From: DATLLN01 sp963797175
GTDB taxonomy: Bacteria > Actinomycetota > Thermoleophilia > Gaiellales > JAICJC01
Assembly (NCBI GenBank): GCA_963797175.1
Contig: CAWCOL010000009.1
Span: forward strand, 1,116,001 to 1,180,000
Direction of reading: 5' to 3'
Length of the DNA: 64,000 nucleotides
The notes under the pieces are model-generated. The model did no database searches. It was given only the letters and a program-made list of their open reading frames with translations, and was not told the DNA's origin. Each line of letters begins with the position of its first letter. Within the stretch, counting starts at the first letter, position 1. Of this stretch, positions 62,065-64,000 are shown one piece after another. A program made the position numbers and the translations under genes.

Positions 62065-62577
62065 ATGACCACGACAGATCTCCACACCACCCCGATCCTG
62101 GCGCCCGTTCCGGGCCCGCCCAAGGAGCTGCTGTCGTCCACGACGTTCCTGCTCAAGCGGCTCGGCTTCGCGGCCAAGGACCGCTCGCACGACGCCTTCG
62201 AGGGCACCGGGCTGACCGCGTTCCACTTCGCGGTGCTGGCCCTGCTCGAGGAGGATCCGCGCGAGACCCAGGCGCAGATCGCCGACGCCCTCGGCTACGA
62301 CCGCAGCCACATCGTCCGGCTGCTGGACGAGCTGGAGGAGCGGGAGCTGGTCGCGCGCAAGCGCGACCCGGAGGACCGCCGCCGCCACATCGTCAAGATG
62401 ACGGCGGCCGGGCACGAGATGCTCGGCCGGCTACGGGCGATCGTGCAGGGGCTCGAGGACAGCTTCCTGGCGCCGCTGGACGCCGAGCAGCGGGCGGCGC
62501 TGCACGCGCTGCTCGGGCCGCTCGCGAGCTACCACGATCCGCGGTGCGCGATGCGGGATCCGGCTCCGCCGGCATAG
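62065..62577 (+). CDS. MarR-family regulator
   Basis: 170 residues. LSSTTFLLKRLGFAAKDRSH, GLTAFHFAVLALLEEDPRET, QAQIADALGYDRSHIVRLLD (recognition helix), ELVARKRDPEDRRRHIVKMT (wing), and a C-terminal dimer helix. Probably represses the divergent MFS operon. ATG 62065; the long upstream open frame is antisense shadow of the MFS gene. Confidence 0.9.
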   Translation: MTTTDLHTTPILAPVPGPPKELLSSTTFLLKRLGFAAKDRSHDAFEGTGLTAFHFAVLALLEEDPRETQAQIADALGYDRSHIVRLLDELEERELVARKRDPEDRRRHIVKMTAAGHEMLGRLRAIVQGLEDSFLAPLDAEQRAALHALLGPLASYHDPRCAMRDPAPPA

Positions 62578-62881
62578 CAACCGAAGTTCCAGTCGTCGCC
62601 GACGGTTGTGAGCGGCTTCCCGGTCTGAGCTATCCCACGGCATGGGCTCGTCCCGGTCGGCCGAGGCTCGGGGAAATGGACACGCCCCGCGGTCGTTCGG
62701 CGACGATGCCGCCAGTGGATGGTGTTGCAGCCAGGCAAGGAGCCCATGTCGCGACAGTGTCCATCTCAAGAAGACAAGTTCGACCGGGCCGGCCGTGCAG
62801 AGCTGCGGCAAGCGGCAGCCGGCCGCGGAACTGACATAATGGGACGACGAGTGTGCTGCCTCAAGGTTCCTGACTCCGCCC
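62578..62881. other. Non-coding stretch with interleaved inverted repeats
   Basis: No convincing gene. Two inverted repeats interleave: CATGGGCTC (62641-62649) with GAGCCCATG (62740-62748), and ATGGACAC (62676-62683) with GTGTCCAT (62757-62764), in the order A-B-A'-B', which on RNA would be a pseudoknot. Base composition drops from here to the end of the window, marking a probable boundary. Confidence 0.4.
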
Positions 62882-63061
62882 ATGCCGCCTGATCCAGCCA
62901 GACTGCCGCTGCGTGGGTTGTTCGCCCTGGTGGGTGTGGACGCGCAGCTTGAGCGCGCGGTAACCGCGTTCGGAGTGACCGACCTGGATCGCGCACGGGA
63001 TAACTTCAAACTGCTGAACAGCGCGCCGTCAATGCAGTCTGACAAAGAACCGGCTATTTGA
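62882..63061 (+). CDS. Small hypothetical protein
   Basis: ATG 62882 to TGA 63061, 59 residues: PPDPARLPLRGLFALVGVDA, QLERAVTAFGVTDLDRARDN, FKLLNSAPSMQSDKEPAI. It has balanced composition and reads like protein, with no known domain. No strong Shine-Dalgarno. It lies in the lower-GC end region, on the same strand as the ATPase that follows. Confidence 0.35.
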   Translation: MPPDPARLPLRGLFALVGVDAQLERAVTAFGVTDLDRARDNFKLLNSAPSMQSDKEPAI

Positions 63062-63301
63062 GCGGCGGTAGGCAAACTCAGTCCCCAAAGACCGCTCTCT
63101 TGCGGTCCAACAAATGCTTGAGCTGCTGCGCATGTTCCGCGCGTCCCGCGCAACGGGCCCGTTGGACTTGCGTGGCCCGCTAGGGATGATCGTGACGAGA
63201 CTCCTATCCGGAGACGAGGTGGACCATGAGTCCCGCCGGCCCGCACGCAGCCGTCACATGGATGAAGGACAACGCCTTCAAAACAGTTCCAGGCGGGTTC
63301 C
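63062..63301. other. Gap before the ATPase, only weak open frames
   Basis: ATG 63114 opens LELLRMFRASRATGPLDLRG and ATG 63226 opens SPAGPHAAVTWMKDNAFKT; both run into the ATPase gene in other frames and end soon after. Either could be a small or damaged upstream gene. Neither is recognised. Confidence 0.35.
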
Positions 63302-64000
63302 ATGCCTCGATTGCGAATCAACCTGGAGCACGAAGGCGAACAGGCCTACGTCCCGGATCCGGCAAGTAGCAGCGCCACGGGACGGCGACAAGCGGAGCGA
63401 TTTCTTGCCGAGACGGCGAATCTAAGCGTGATACTGGTAGTCCCGGAGAACTTTGGCGATACCAACCTCATGCATGTGATCGCGAAGTCAGACATCTTCG
63501 GCAACTCCGTGGTCGACTGCGTGAGTGATGAAAGTAAGTGGCAGCCGCTTCTTACAAGCCAGGCCACGACGACGGTCATCGGGCCGTCTGGCACGAAGAG
63601 CCCACCGATCACCTTCAAGGCACCTGCCCGGTCAGAGGTCGTGCGGGATTGGTCTACCGAAGACTTGGCTGGTGTACCGCAGCGATTCATGGATTGGTTG
63701 AAGGAGCTCCGTATCAACGGAGACCTTCCCGCGGCGGCGGACCTCGTCAGTGCCTTCCTTTCAAGCCAGTTCCTTCTGTTCGCCGGGCAAAGTGGCACCG
63801 GGAAATCGACACTCGCTCGGGCCGTGGTCGACTACTTCACCCCCGCAGATTCAATCGCCGTCATTGACGGCCGCCGTCAGCTAATCGGACCCGAGGATGT
63901 TGCTGGCTACTCCACACCGTTTGGTGGTGGCGGCTTCGCGAGAGGACTGGACTTCGACCTATTATGGCGGATCTCTGGCGGCGACGCGACGGCCGTCAGC
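63302..64000 (+). CDS. P-loop (McrB-like/AAA) ATPase, N-terminal part, runs off window
   Basis: ATG 63302 opens a frame that continues to the window edge (233 codons). It starts PRLRINLEHEGEQAYVPDPA; a ~145-residue N-terminal region (FLAETANLSVILVVPENFGD, FGNSVVDCVSDESKWQPLLT) is not recognised. Then FMDWLKELRINGDLPAAADL leads to Walker A FAGQSGTGKSTLARAVVDYF, followed by SIAVIDGRRQLIGPEDVAGY and GGGGFARGLDFDLLWRI. The Walker B region lies beyond the window. The layout resembles McrB-type restriction or other defence ATPases, but this is inference. Codon use is less GC-biased than in the rest of the window, suggesting recent acquisition. A TGA in frame at about 63263 limits the start. Confidence 0.7.
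   Translation, partial: MPRLRINLEHEGEQAYVPDPASSSATGRRQAERFLAETANLSVILVVPENFGDTNLMHVIAKSDIFGNSVVDCVSDESKWQPLLTSQATTTVIGPSGTKSPPITFKAPARSEVVRDWSTEDLAGVPQRFMDWLKELRINGDLPAAADLVSAFLSSQFLLFAGQSGTGKSTLARAVVDYFTPADSIAVIDGRRQLIGPEDVAGYSTPFGGGGFARGLDFDLLWRISGGDATAVS

Overview
The window is a high-GC chromosomal stretch whose gene content points to a soil-type Actinomycetota. Thermoleophilia (Gaiellales/Solirubrobacterales) is my best guess. Supporting signs are the GC-rich third codon positions, start codons set 5-8 nt behind TANNNT -10 boxes (leaderless initiation), ANTAR and SigX5-like regulators, cydAB next to NDH-2, many DHA2-type MFS pumps, and perfect REP-like palindromes. No rRNA, CRISPR array, integrase or transposase was seen.

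Region by region: 1-9.3 kb is a worn regulatory and stress region. It holds the N-terminus of an APH-type phosphotransferase, a broken VOC gene, a GAF-ANTAR protein between short direct repeats, a kinase remnant with an intact LuxR-type response regulator, a MerR/receiver protein coupled to a KaiC-like double ATPase, and disrupted STAS, ferritin-like and manganese catalase genes. A tRNA-Sec-like (UCA) element occurs at 4737-4860, with a degenerate copy at 781-870 and a 3'-end fragment at 12124-12150. 9.4-12 kb is a cupin and a TetR/MFS pair with palindromic operators. 12.2-20.6 kb is the most interesting block: six overlapping genes (zinc-less MDR dehydrogenase, PTPS-fold protein lacking the PTPS catalytic residues, GT4 glycosyltransferase, methyltransferase, flippase-like membrane protein, RibD-type reductase) converge on a membrane acyltransferase and a CDP-alcohol phosphotransferase/sulfatase fusion. 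This looks like a pathway that makes a pterin- or pyrimidine-derived, glycosylated or membrane-linked metabolite.

20.7-30.4 kb carries a methyltransferase, PaiB, ArsR/MFS, an enolase-superfamily protein, a DHFR-fold reductase, a SigX5-like sigma factor, a fragment of a Pit phosphate transporter, ppk1 and a DUF4239 protein. 30.4-39.3 kb is a colinear minus-strand run for carbon and respiratory metabolism: cydA, cydB, NDH-2, zwf, GH15, GMC oxidoreductase. 39.4-44.8 kb has REP-like repeats, TfoX-N, an SIS protein and two MFS pumps with a MarR regulator. 44.8-49.5 kb is an exported amine oxidase plus gamma-glutamyltransferase operon facing a LacI regulator across a shared operator. 51-56.2 kb holds a membrane sensor-like protein, a cupin, and a DUF1326 / arginase-fold / DUF2182 / DUF1326 cluster. 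56-62.6 kb has SRPBCC, SDR/TetR, a stand-alone LigD phosphoesterase, two DUF488 genes and an MFS/MarR pair. From 62.6 kb the composition changes and a P-loop ATPase, cut off by the window edge, begins, possibly the start of a defence or mobile island.

About a dozen genes are broken only by single-base indels, mostly an extra G or C in a short G/C run, with every expected motif intact after correction. Many 'pseudogenes' here may therefore be sequence errors. The VOC, STAS and ferritin-like genes near the left end look more deeply damaged.
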